13,242 bases of DNA from Methylophilaceae bacterium (GCA_025362115.1 JANYIK010000022.1:1-13242); one strand, 5' to 3'; positions 1-6,091 are shown, numbered from the stretch's first letter. The notes: generated by a model from the letters alone, not told the origin. Made by a program: numbers and translations.

Positions 1-642
1 GTTCCACACATTCTGTACCAGGTTGTCATGGCTGAGCATCACTCCTTTGGATTTCCCTGTGGTGCCGGAGGTGTAAACGATGGTAGCCAGTGTTTTTGGA
101 TCGGAGGTCAGGTGCAGGAACTCGCCACCGCTATCTGGTAACCACTCGTCAATGCCGCGTAGCCTGTCGTCATCGTCGCCTTCTGGCGGCGTTTTGATAG
201 TCACGATTCGGATAAGTGAAGTGACGTTTTTACAGGCTTCGCGTACCGGATGCCAGTGTTGGGCGCTATCTAACAATAGCAACTTGGCGCCGCTATCTTG
301 CAGTACGTGAGCAACATTCTCTGGTCTATCTGCCACATACAGCGGCACGGTCACCAACCCCAGCCCTAGTGCCGCCTGATCGAACATTACCCATGAGGGA
401 CAGTTTTTCAGCATGATGGCGACGCGGTCGCCAGGTTGCAGGCCTTCACCCATCAAGGCTCTTTGCCAGCGAGCAATTTCCTGCAACATTTGCCCCCAGG
501 ACAAATCTTGCCAATCGCAGGCCTGGTCATCAAAGTAGCGGTAAGCTAAATCGTCAGGGGTGCGGCGCACACGCTCATGGAACATAGCATCCAGCGTATT
601 GGCAGTTTCTGGGGATATCAAATCGATTTGGAAGTGCTGCAT
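1..642 (-). CDS. AMP-forming acyl-CoA synthetase (long-chain fatty acid-CoA ligase type), N-terminal part
   Basis: The reverse strand encodes about 214 residues from an ATG at 642 to the left edge, where the gene is cut. Near the truncated end (about residues 189-199) is the ATP/AMP-binding P-loop YTSGTTGKSKG, diagnostic of the ANL adenylating superfamily. The preceding part matches the usual N-terminal subdomain, with GLQPGDRVAIMLKNCPSWV and a D/QAALGLGLVTVPLY segment. The enzyme should activate a carboxylic acid, probably a fatty acid, as acyl-AMP and transfer it to CoA; chain length cannot be read from this part. No strong ribosome site is seen before the ATG, and an earlier ATG at 657 meets a stop after two codons, so 642 is the best start. 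It lies 53 bases behind the RIO kinase gene on the same strand and may be co-transcribed. Family assignment is firm; the substrate is not. Confidence 0.9.
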   Translation of the reverse strand, partial: MQHFQIDLISPETANTLDAMFHERVRRTPDDLAYRYFDDQACDWQDLSWGQMLQEIARWQRALMGEGLQPGDRVAIMLKNCPSWVMFDQAALGLGLVTVPLYVADRPENVAHVLQDSGAKLLLLDSAQHWHPVREACKNVTSLIRIVTIKTPPEGDDDDRLRGIDEWLPDSGGEFLHLTSDPKTLATIVYTSGTTGKSKGVMLSHDNLVQNVWN

Positions 643-695
643 CGCCGTTTATTTCATTTGTTACAGCTTAAAGAGAATCCGCTAATGCTGAATTC

Positions 696-1544
696 TCAGC
701 GCGTTAATGTCAATGCCTGCAAGCGAGCCTTCTCTTCGGCCATGGTGTCATCTATCTCGCGCATCACGCTGACCAAGTCAACTGGCGGCAGGATGCGCTC
801 AAAACGGCCCGTGAGCTTGATGTCGGGATGCAACTCACCACTTTCGTACAGCGCCCAGATTTCCTTGCCGTAGTCGGTCTTTTTGAGGTCGGCGGCAAAC
901 TGGCCGAAATAATTGGCCAGATTGGTCACGTCACGCTCCAGCATGCTCTTGGCGTGGTTGTTACCCGCCGCGTCTACTGCTTGCGGCAGATCGATAATGA
1001 CCGGCCCATCGCTGCCAACCAGCACGTTGAATTCGGAAAGGTCGCCATGCACGATACCGGCACACAACATGCGAACAACTTGCTGAATCAAGGCATGGTG
1101 ATAATCACGTGCAAGTTCTTCGGTGAGATGCAGATCATTGAGTCTCGGTGCGGCATTGCCAGTGTCGTCTGTTACCAACTCCATGAGCAGGACACCTTCG
1201 TAGAAATTGAAGGGTTTGGGTACGCGCACGCCAGCGGCGGCAAGGCGGTAAAGGGCATCCACTTCGGCGTTTTGCCAGGCCTCTTCTTGCGCTTTTCGGC
1301 CATATTTGGAGCCTTTTTGCATGGCGCGCGCCTGTCGGCTATTCTTGACCTTGCGGCCTTCGGTGTAATCCACGCTTTGGCGAAAGCTGCGTTTATTGGC
1401 TTCTTTATAAACCTTGGCGCAACGAACCTCGTTACCGCAGCGAACGACAAATACCATCGCTTCCTTACCGCTCATCAGTTGGCGGATGACTTCATCTACC
1501 AGGCCATCTTCAACCAGTGGTTCAAGTCTTTTTGGGGTTTTCAT
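696..1544 (-). CDS. RIO1-family serine/threonine protein kinase
   Basis: This 282-residue protein has the layout of RIO1-type atypical kinases. A nucleotide-loop region SGKEAMVF lies at about 25-32, a conserved lysine in the strand CAKVYK at Lys44, the catalytic loop HGDLSEFN at 166-173 (Asp168, Asn173), and the metal-binding IIDLPQ with Asp185. The long basic segment between about 46 and 90 corresponds to the flexible loop seen in the RIO1 group. RIO kinases act on ribosome maturation in archaea and eukaryotes; the role of the bacterial proteins is poorly defined, so no substrate is assigned. The ATG at 1544 begins MKTPKRLEP, and a divergent start for rsuA lies 97 bases away. The C-terminus runs about 90 residues past the metal-binding motif, so the kinase fold looks complete. 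All key residues are present, so activity is expected. Confidence 0.9.
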   Translation of the reverse strand: MKTPKRLEPLVEDGLVDEVIRQLMSGKEAMVFVVRCGNEVRCAKVYKEANKRSFRQSVDYTEGRKVKNSRQARAMQKGSKYGRKAQEEAWQNAEVDALYRLAAAGVRVPKPFNFYEGVLLMELVTDDTGNAAPRLNDLHLTEELARDYHHALIQQVVRMLCAGIVHGDLSEFNVLVGSDGPVIIDLPQAVDAAGNNHAKSMLERDVTNLANYFGQFAADLKKTDYGKEIWALYESGELHPDIKLTGRFERILPPVDLVSVMREIDDTMAEEKARLQALTLTR

Positions 1545-1572
1545 TCATTCAATCGGAATTGGGATAGTTGTG

Positions 1573-1585
1573 GCGTATTTTACGC
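1573..1585. promoter_or_regulatory. Short perfect inverted repeat in the divergent RIO kinase/rsuA intergenic region
   Basis: GCGTA, three T, TACGC forms a perfect 5-bp inverted repeat inside the 97-base gap between the two divergent genes. The gap must carry promoters for both. A TATACT at 1609-1614 is a possible -10 for rsuA and TAAAAT (reverse strand of 1577-1582) for the kinase gene, but neither has a convincing -35. The repeat could be an operator or chance; support is weak. Confidence 0.2.
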
Positions 1586-1641
1586 GGTGGTGAAGGATTA
1601 CGTAGAGTTATACTCAACACAAATAACTTAACAATCCACAC

Positions 1642-2361
1642 ATGAGCAAACTGCCTCTAGATCGTATCCTCCAATCACAAGGTTTCGGCACGCGCAAATA
1701 CTGTCGTGAGTTGATTCATGGCGGCGAAGTGGAAATCAGTGGTGAAGTTGTCACGGATAGCCAAACCAGCCTCATTACTGATGACCTTGAATTCAGCGTC
1801 TTTGATGAGCCGTACCGCTACCGTGAGCATGTCTATATCGCGCTCAACAAGCCTGCCGATATTGAATGTTCGCGCAAACCAAGCCATCACCCCAGTGTGT
1901 TTGGTTTATTACCGGAACAGTTTAGCCGCCGCGACGTACAGCCTGTTGGTCGTCTGGATCATGACACGACCGGTTTGCTGTTGTTGTCGGACGACGGTGC
2001 GTTTATCCACGCCCAATCTTCGCCCAAGCGCCACGTGCCTAAAGTGTACGTCGCCACCACGCACGAGCCAGTGACTCCACAACTGGTCGCACAGTTACTT
2101 GGAGGTGTGAAACTACACGACGAACCCGCGCCATTGGCGGCAGTGACCTGCTGCATGATAGCGCCGAACCAGATCGAGATCGTGCTGGAGCAGGGGAAAT
2201 ACCATCAGGTTAAGCGCATGCTGGCCGCTGCGGGCAATCATTGCACGGCACTGCGGCGCACCGAGATAGGTCAGTTGAAGCTGGCCACATTGAATTTGCG
2301 GGAAGGCGAGTGGTGTTATTTGGAGAATAAGCAGATAAAGTTGTTAAAAGATGGCTCATGA
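1642..2361 (+). CDS. rsuA: Ribosomal small subunit pseudouridine synthase, RsuA family
   Basis: The 239-residue protein has an N-terminal S4 RNA-binding domain (about 1-55, with LDRILQSQGFGTRKYCRELI and GGEVEISG) followed by a pseudouridine synthase domain. Residues 101-115, PVGRLDHDTTGLLLL, form the active-site motif with catalytic Asp106. The strand LNKPADIECS near 68-77 and the motif QGKYHQVKRMLAAAGN near the C-terminus are also typical. RsuA converts U516 of 16S rRNA to pseudouridine during small-subunit assembly. The length agrees with RsuA (about 230 residues). Related enzymes RluE and RluF act on 23S rRNA; RsuA is preferred because of the NKP...CS segment and overall length, but the target base is inferred. 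No clear Shine-Dalgarno sequence precedes the ATG. A 7-bp hairpin overlaps the stop codon, and pqqA follows after 137 bases. Confidence 0.87.
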   Translation: MSKLPLDRILQSQGFGTRKYCRELIHGGEVEISGEVVTDSQTSLITDDLEFSVFDEPYRYREHVYIALNKPADIECSRKPSHHPSVFGLLPEQFSRRDVQPVGRLDHDTTGLLLLSDDGAFIHAQSSPKRHVPKVYVATTHEPVTPQLVAQLLGGVKLHDEPAPLAAVTCCMIAPNQIEIVLEQGKYHQVKRMLAAAGNHCTALRRTEIGQLKLATLNLREGEWCYLENKQIKLLKDGS

Positions 2362-2371
2362 TATTCATGAG
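2355..2371 (+). other. Hairpin overlapping the rsuA stop codon
   Basis: CTCATGA (2355-2361) and TCATGAG (2365-2371) are perfectly complementary around a TAT loop, with the rsuA TGA stop at 2359-2361 in the left arm. No T-run follows, so it is a weak candidate for a 3'-end structure rather than a standard terminator. Confidence 0.4.
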
Positions 2372-2429
2372 TGCAATTTGCGGATTAACACACTGCCTAA
2401 GCGAGGTTGACGCGAACACAATCCATCTC

Positions 2430-2444
2430 GAACGTTAAACGTTC
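2430..2444. promoter_or_regulatory. 15-bp palindrome upstream of pqqA, possible operator
   Basis: GAACGTT and AACGTTC flank a single A and make a perfect 7-bp inverted repeat, 54 bases before the pqqA start. A second, smaller inverted repeat GTGGT (2451-2455) / ACCAC (2461-2465) lies just downstream. The 137-base gap between rsuA and pqqA must hold the pqq promoter. A TTGACG at 2407-2412 resembles a -35 box, but the expected -10 position falls on the palindrome without a good TATAAT match, which could suit an activator- or repressor-controlled promoter. The function is inferred from position and symmetry only. Confidence 0.35.
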
Positions 2445-2498
2445 TTTAGCGTGGTGGGCAACCACCGCATTTACAAAACACCATAAAGGAAATTCAAC

Positions 2499-2570
2499 AT
2501 GTGGACCAAGCCAGCTGCTACCGAAATGCGTTTCGGTTTTGAAGTAACCATGTACGTTTGCAATCGCTAA
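2499..2570 (+). CDS. pqqA: PQQ precursor peptide PqqA (23 residues)
   Basis: The tiny reading frame starts MWTKPAATEMRF and ends GFEVTMYVCNR. It has the hallmark Glu15-x3-Tyr19 pair (E, VTM, Y) whose side chains supply all the carbon and nitrogen atoms of pyrroloquinoline quinone. The length is typical for the family, as are the MWTKP start and the G-F-E-V-T-M-Y core. A good ribosome site, AAGGA at 2486-2490, sits 8 bases before the ATG. PqqA is ribosomally made, bound by PqqD, crosslinked by PqqE and then proteolysed. It is the first gene of a pqqABCDE cluster and precedes pqqB by 258 bases, far more than any other spacing in the cluster. The stop codon TAA lies in the loop of a strong hairpin that begins within the Tyr19 codon. 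A cysteine at position 21 has no known role here. The gene is easily missed by size cut-offs. Confidence 0.97.
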   Translation: MWTKPAATEMRFGFEVTMYVCNR

Positions 2571-2582
2571 GATTGCAAGCGT
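2554..2582 (+). promoter_or_regulatory. Strong RNA hairpin with the pqqA stop codon in its loop
   Basis: Bases 2554-2565 pair with 2571-2582 in a 12-bp stem (one G-U pair) around the loop GCTAA, whose TAA is the pqqA stop codon. The stem starts in the codon for Tyr19. It is the first of three consecutive hairpins after pqqA. It could stabilise a short abundant pqqA transcript against 3' decay or slow transcription into pqqB. A pqqA transcript in excess over downstream pqq messages is known in other PQQ producers; its operation here is inferred. Confidence 0.6.
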
Positions 2583-2606
2583 TGAAAGTCGCAATCGCTA
2601 AGATTG
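2560..2606 (+). repeat. Tandem 16-bp direct repeat, each copy a hairpin
   Basis: GCAATCGCTAAGATTG occurs at 2560-2575, spanning the end of pqqA, and again exactly at 2591-2606. Each copy folds into GCAATC/GATTG with the same GCTAA loop. The second copy pairs over 2588-2596 with 2602-2610, including two G-U pairs. The second looks like a duplication of the 3' end of pqqA together with its hairpin. Confidence 0.75.
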
Positions 2607-2615
2607 TGATGGTCA

Positions 2616-2641
2616 ACAAAGCCACCGTAAGGTGGCTTTGT
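2616..2641 (+). terminator. Terminator or attenuator-like hairpin between pqqA and pqqB
   Basis: ACAAAGCCACC pairs perfectly with GGTGGCTTTGT around the loop GTAA, giving an 11-bp stem capped by a GNRA-type tetraloop. The right arm ends CTTTGTAGTTT, a broken T-run, so termination would be partial. Position after pqqA and before pqqBCDE suggests attenuation that raises PqqA peptide relative to the biosynthetic enzymes. The structure is read directly from sequence; the function is inferred. Confidence 0.6.
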
Positions 2642-2671
2642 AGTTTATAGAACCTTGTGAGTCACAAAATT

Positions 2672-2803
2672 TGTTCCTTCCCCCTCGAAGGGGGAAGGTT
2701 AGAGCCTGTCCCGTACTTGATACGGGGATGGGGGTTAGATGTGTATTTGATGCACTTAACCCCCACCCCAGCCCTCCCCCTGAGAAGGGGAGGGGGTTAA
2801 GAA
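2672..2803. repeat. G/C-rich palindromic repeat element between pqqA and pqqB
   Basis: The stretch contains several nested hairpins: CCTTCCCCC (2676-2684) with GGGGGAAGG (2690-2698), CCCGTA (2710-2715) with TACGGG (2721-2726), and CCCTCCCC (2772-2779) with GGGGAGGG (2787-2794). A longer-range pair is GGGGGTTA (2730-2737) with TAACCCCC (2757-2764). The outer hairpins are similar to each other in direct orientation and each is followed by GGTTA. A related unit lies at 6092-6130. This architecture fits a dispersed REP-like or small non-autonomous element inserted in the operon. It contains no gene; apparent reading frames through it are artefacts of the repeat. Confidence 0.65.
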
Positions 2804-2828
2804 TGGTTTTTATAGTTAGAGAGAAATA

Positions 2829-3743
2829 ATGCATATTCATGTTCTAGGCGCAGCCGCAGGCGGGGGTTTTCCGCAGTGGAACTGTAACTGTTTTAACTGC
2901 GATGGCTTGCGTAAAGGCACTATCAAAGCCACCAAGCGCACGCAATCTTCTATTTGTGTCAGCGGCGATGGTATCAACTGGGTGCTCTTCAATACTTCTC
3001 CTGACGTACTCCAACAAATTCAAGAATTCGCCCCGCTGCAACCCGGTCGCGCGATTCGCGACAGCGGTATTGCCGGGATCGTGTTGATTGATGCTCAGAT
3101 AGACCACACTACCGGTTTGCTGATGCTGCGCGAGGGCAAGGTAAGACGCGAGATTTACTGCACGGATATGGTGTATCAAGACTTGACCACGGGCAATCCA
3201 CTGCTCAACATTCTTGGGCATTATTGCGGTGTCAATCATCACCAGATTCAGGCGGATGGCTCGACATTTGAAGTCGCCGGTGCGCCGAATCTGAAGTTCA
3301 CTGCCGTAGCGCTCAAGAGTGCTGCACCACCGTATTCTCCCCACCGTAATGACCCGCATCCCGGCGACACCATAGGCGTGTTAATAGAAGAAATCAGCAG
3401 CGGCAAGAAGTGCTGGTACTCCCCAGGCTTGGGCGAGATCGAGCCGCATTTACCAGCGCTGATGCGGCAAGCCGATTGCATCATGGTAGACGGTACTTTC
3501 TGGACTAACACTGAAATGATAGACATGGGGCTGATGACTAAAAAAGCCCGCGACATCGGCCATAACCCGCAGTCTGGTGAAGGCGGCATGATAGAAGTGC
3601 TAAACCAGTACCCGCAAGCACGCCGAGTTTTGATTCATATCAACAATACCAACCCGATTCTGCGTGAAGATTCTGCCGAGCGGGCTACATTGAACCAACA
3701 CGGTATCGAAGTGGCCTATGATGGTATGGATATTATTTTGTAA
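2829..3743 (+). CDS. pqqB: PQQ biosynthesis protein PqqB (metallo-beta-lactamase fold)
   Basis: The 304-residue protein matches PqqB in length and signature. The N-terminus has HVLGAAAGGGFPQWNCNCFNC with Cys19, Cys21 and Cys24, a metal-binding cysteine cluster typical of the family. The metallo-beta-lactamase-type core includes LFNTSPDVLQQI, DAQIDHTTGLLMLREG, CWYSPGLGEI, DCIMVDGTFW and a late HINNTNPIL. PqqB has been proposed to hydroxylate the tyrosine-derived part of the excised crosslinked dipeptide, or to carry PQQ; the first role has more recent support. It is cytoplasmic, with no signal peptide. The purine-rich AGAGAGA at 2818-2824 could act as ribosome site before the ATG at 2829. It lies 258 bases after pqqA and 12 bases before the pqqC start, so pqqB to pqqE probably form one transcription unit. 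Confidence 0.96.
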   Translation: MHIHVLGAAAGGGFPQWNCNCFNCDGLRKGTIKATKRTQSSICVSGDGINWVLFNTSPDVLQQIQEFAPLQPGRAIRDSGIAGIVLIDAQIDHTTGLLMLREGKVRREIYCTDMVYQDLTTGNPLLNILGHYCGVNHHQIQADGSTFEVAGAPNLKFTAVALKSAAPPYSPHRNDPHPGDTIGVLIEEISSGKKCWYSPGLGEIEPHLPALMRQADCIMVDGTFWTNTEMIDMGLMTKKARDIGHNPQSGEGGMIEVLNQYPQARRVLIHINNTNPILREDSAERATLNQHGIEVAYDGMDIIL

Positions 3744-3749
3744 AAGGAG
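3744..3749 (+). promoter_or_regulatory. Ribosome binding site selecting the TTG start of pqqC
   Basis: AAGGAG directly follows the pqqB stop codon (TAA, 3741-3743). It is 6 bases from the TTG at 3756 and 0 bases from the TTG at 3750, which decides the start in favour of 3756. Confidence 0.75.
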
Positions 3750-3755
3750 TTGAGA

Positions 3756-4502
3756 TTGAATCAAAAACCTTGGGGCAGGGAAGAATTCGAAGAAAAGCTG
3801 CGTGAGAAGGGCAAGGGCTACCATATTTACCACCCTTTCCACGTCATGATGTACGAAGGTAAGCTGAGTAAAGAACAGCTTCAGTGCTGGGTGGCGAATC
3901 GGTTTTACTATCAGATTTCGATTCCGGTTAAAGATGCTGCCATTCTCTCCAATTGCCCTGATGTCGAAGTGCGTAAACAGTGGATTGTGCGGATTACCGA
4001 TCACGATGGCGTAGGTGACGCAGTAGGCGGCATTGAGGCTTGGATACAGCTAGGTGCGGCTGTGGGGTTGAAACGCGACGAGGTGACCTCGTTAAAAATG
4101 GTCAGTCCCGGCGTCAAGTTTGCGGTGGATGCCTATGTGAATTTTGCGCGGCAAAGGCCGTGGCAGGAGTCCGTCTGTTCCAGTCTTACCGAATTGTTCG
4201 CCCCTCACATTCACCAGCAGCGCATCAGCTCGTGGCCGACCATGTATCCGTGGATTAAAGAAGAAGGTTTGAGCTACTTCAAAAAACGCCTGACTGAAGC
4301 GCGCCGGGATGTAGAACAAGGGTTAGGCGTGACGCTGGATTACTTCAGCCAAAGTCGTGAATTGCAGTTAAAGGCGTTGGAAATTTTGCAATTCAAGCTC
4401 AATGTGCTGTGGGTGATTGCGGATTCCATCATGCTCGCTTGTACCGATATTAAGGTTGAAAACCGCGATTATTTGCGTCAACCAGTGATTCACTTCGATT
4501 AG
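3756..4502 (+). CDS. pqqC: PQQ synthase PqqC (cofactorless oxidase), TTG start
   Basis: PqqC catalyses the last step of PQQ formation, ring closure and an eight-electron oxidation of AHQQ using O2, without a metal or cofactor. The 248 residues, numbered from the chosen start, carry the expected active-site set: Tyr22-His23, His83 (ITDHDGVGD), Tyr127, His153 and Arg156 (HIHQQR), Tyr174 and Arg178, and a lysine in LQFKLN near 213. These sit at or within one position of the Klebsiella PqqC numbering. No ATG is available. A TTG at 3756 lies 6 bases after a near-perfect AAGGAG (3744-3749), whereas the TTG at 3750 abuts that site and is too close, so 3756 is chosen. The protein is a stand-alone PqqC, not the PqqC/D fusion found in some methylotrophs. 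pqqD begins 13 bases downstream. Confidence 0.95.
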   Translation: MNQKPWGREEFEEKLREKGKGYHIYHPFHVMMYEGKLSKEQLQCWVANRFYYQISIPVKDAAILSNCPDVEVRKQWIVRITDHDGVGDAVGGIEAWIQLGAAVGLKRDEVTSLKMVSPGVKFAVDAYVNFARQRPWQESVCSSLTELFAPHIHQQRISSWPTMYPWIKEEGLSYFKKRLTEARRDVEQGLGVTLDYFSQSRELQLKALEILQFKLNVLWVIADSIMLACTDIKVENRDYLRQPVIHFD

Positions 4503-4515
4503 GCTAAAATAGAGC

Positions 4516-4803
4516 ATGACCATGGAAAATAATATAGAACATTCAGATATTTACGCGATAGCACATCACCACCGTTTTCAGTGGGAAGAAGCGCAGCAGA
4601 GTTATGTGATCCTGTTCCCTGAAGGCATGGTCAAGCTGCATGGTGGCGCGGGCGAAGTGCTGAAGCGTTTGGACGGCAAAGCGACCGTGGGCGACATCGT
4701 GGCAGAGTTGAAAGCGGCGTTCCCCGATGCGGATGATATTGAAACCGATATTCTGGGTATGTTCGATCTGGCCGTGGGCAAGGCCTGGTTGCGTAAGCTT
4801 TGA
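4516..4803 (+). CDS. pqqD: PqqA-binding chaperone PqqD
   Basis: The 95-residue product contains the PqqD core: HRFQWEEAQQSYVILFPEGMVKLHGGAGEVLKRLDGKATVGDIVAELKAAFPD, with the usual winged-helix pattern and a C-terminal helix ending VGKAWLRKL. PqqD is a RiPP recognition element: it binds the PqqA peptide tightly and delivers it to the radical-SAM enzyme PqqE. The start is ambiguous. An ATG at 4516 and another in frame at 4522 are both possible; the weak AGAG at 4511-4514 is better spaced for 4522, which would give a 93-residue protein. The stop is 31 bases before pqqE. The gene is separate from pqqC, unlike fused versions. No sign of truncation is seen. Confidence 0.95.
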   Translation: MTMENNIEHSDIYAIAHHHRFQWEEAQQSYVILFPEGMVKLHGGAGEVLKRLDGKATVGDIVAELKAAFPDADDIETDILGMFDLAVGKAWLRKL

Positions 4804-4821
4804 GTGGCAGCGCAGCAATTT

Positions 4822-4827
4822 AAGGAG
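4822..4827 (+). promoter_or_regulatory. Ribosome binding site selecting the pqqE start
   Basis: AAGGAG lies 7 bases before the ATG at 4835, in the 31-base gap after pqqD. It rules against the longer in-frame start at 4727, which would lie within pqqD. Confidence 0.8.
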
Positions 4828-4834
4828 TAGCAAA

Positions 4835-6076
4835 ATGACACAAGCATCGTTAGGACAATCGGTTGTGCAAAAAGTAGTTCAAAAAACGACCCAAGCACAA
4901 CAAAACAACGGCGTCGCTGCCAATATCACCCACACCCAGCCACTATGGCTGCTGGCAGAGGTAACCTATCGCTGTCCGCTGCACTGTGCTTTTTGCTATA
5001 ACCCCACCGATTACGACAAACACACCCAAAACGAAATTTCTACCGAAGATTGGATCAAGGTGCTGCGCGACGCGCGAAAATTGGGTGCGCTGCAATTGGG
5101 TATTTCCGGCGGTGAGCCGCTGTTGCGTGACGATATTGAAGATATTGTGATCGAGGCTAGAAAGCTCGGTTACTACAGCAATCTCATTACATCGGGTGTC
5201 GGCCTCACAGAAAAGCGCATCCAGGCTTTCAAGGAAGGCGGGCTGGATCACATTCAGCTTTCGATGCACGACATCACCGAAGAAATCAATAATTTCATCA
5301 CCAACACCAAGACTTTTGAACTCAAGAAAAAAGTAGCCGCCATGATTAAAGGCCACGGCTACCCCATGGTATTGAACGTGGTGATGCACCGCTACAACAT
5401 TGGGCATATCAAAGAAATTTTAGAGATGGCCGAAGCCTTGGGCGCGGATTATGTCGAACTCGCCAACACCCAATATTATGGCTGGTCGCTGGTCAATCGC
5501 AACCAGCTGATGCCCACCCGCGAGCAGATAGATCACGCTGAAGCGGTGACCAATGAATTCCGCGCCAAAGTGGGCAAAAAGATGCAAATCTTTTTTGTGG
5601 TGCCTGATTATTTTGCTGAGCGCCCGAAAAAATGTATGAATGGCTGGGGTGAAGTATTCATGATCGTCACTGCGGAAGGTACGGTGCTGCCATGCCACTC
5701 TGCACGGGTGTTGCCCGGCATGACCTTCCCCAATGTGCGCGAACATGGCTTGGAATGGGCATGGAAAGACTCACCCGCGTTCAATAAATATCGGGGCGAT
5801 GACTGGATGAAAGAACCGTGCCGCACCTGCCCGGAAAAAGAAAACGATCTCGGCGGATGTCGTTGCCAGGCCATGATGTTGGCAGGCGATCCGGAAGCCG
5901 CTGACCCGGTATGTAGTTTGTCGCCGCATCACCATATCATTGAACAAGCATTGAAGGACGCGCAAAATCCGGTGCTACAAGCACAACCCATCATCTTTCG
6001 CACCGACAAAAACTCCAAAAAAATCATCGCTGGTGAGTTAAAAGAGCGCATAGAAGAGTTTCACGCCGTTCCTTAA
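4835..6076 (+). CDS. pqqE: Radical SAM/SPASM enzyme PqqE
   Basis: PqqE forms the carbon-carbon bond between Glu15 and Tyr19 of PqqA, using S-adenosylmethionine, in complex with PqqD. In the 413-residue product the radical-SAM motif C-x3-C-x2-C is Cys47, Cys51 and Cys54 (YRCPLHCAFCYNP), followed by the SAM-binding GISGGEPLLR. The C-terminal SPASM region supplies auxiliary iron-sulfur ligands at Cys267, Cys287, Cys329, Cys332, Cys342 and Cys360, with Asp338 at the place where PqqE uses an aspartate ligand. Cys344 is an additional cysteine. The start at 4835 is chosen because AAGGAG (4822-4827) lies 7 bases upstream; an in-frame ATG at 4727 is inside pqqD. Even so, about 35 residues precede the usual N-terminus, a Gln/Val/Lys-rich stretch (SVVQKVVQKTTQAQQNN) not part of the catalytic fold. 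The gene ends the pqq cluster; no PqqF-type protease gene follows. Confidence 0.96.
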   Translation: MTQASLGQSVVQKVVQKTTQAQQNNGVAANITHTQPLWLLAEVTYRCPLHCAFCYNPTDYDKHTQNEISTEDWIKVLRDARKLGALQLGISGGEPLLRDDIEDIVIEARKLGYYSNLITSGVGLTEKRIQAFKEGGLDHIQLSMHDITEEINNFITNTKTFELKKKVAAMIKGHGYPMVLNVVMHRYNIGHIKEILEMAEALGADYVELANTQYYGWSLVNRNQLMPTREQIDHAEAVTNEFRAKVGKKMQIFFVVPDYFAERPKKCMNGWGEVFMIVTAEGTVLPCHSARVLPGMTFPNVREHGLEWAWKDSPAFNKYRGDDWMKEPCRTCPEKENDLGGCRCQAMMLAGDPEAADPVCSLSPHHHIIEQALKDAQNPVLQAQPIIFRTDKNSKKIIAGELKERIEEFHAVP

Positions 6077-6091
6077 TGCCTTTGCATCTGC

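Noticed and set aside
828..1631. A 267-codon open frame on the + strand
   Set aside because: It lies antisense to the RIO kinase gene, which has a full catalytic motif set; the + frame shows no recognisable domain.
2672..2803. CRISPR array or phage attachment site
   Set aside because: The repeats are nested palindromes of unequal spacing without regular spacers, and no integrase or cas gene is in the window.
2613..2840. A 75-codon frame on the - strand between pqqA and pqqB
   Set aside because: It is translated from the palindromic repeat element (PFSGGGLGWG, TFPLRGGRN), a common artefact of such repeats.
4727..4834. Extended pqqE start at 4727
   Set aside because: It would overlap pqqD by 77 bases in another frame, and a clear ribosome site supports 4835.
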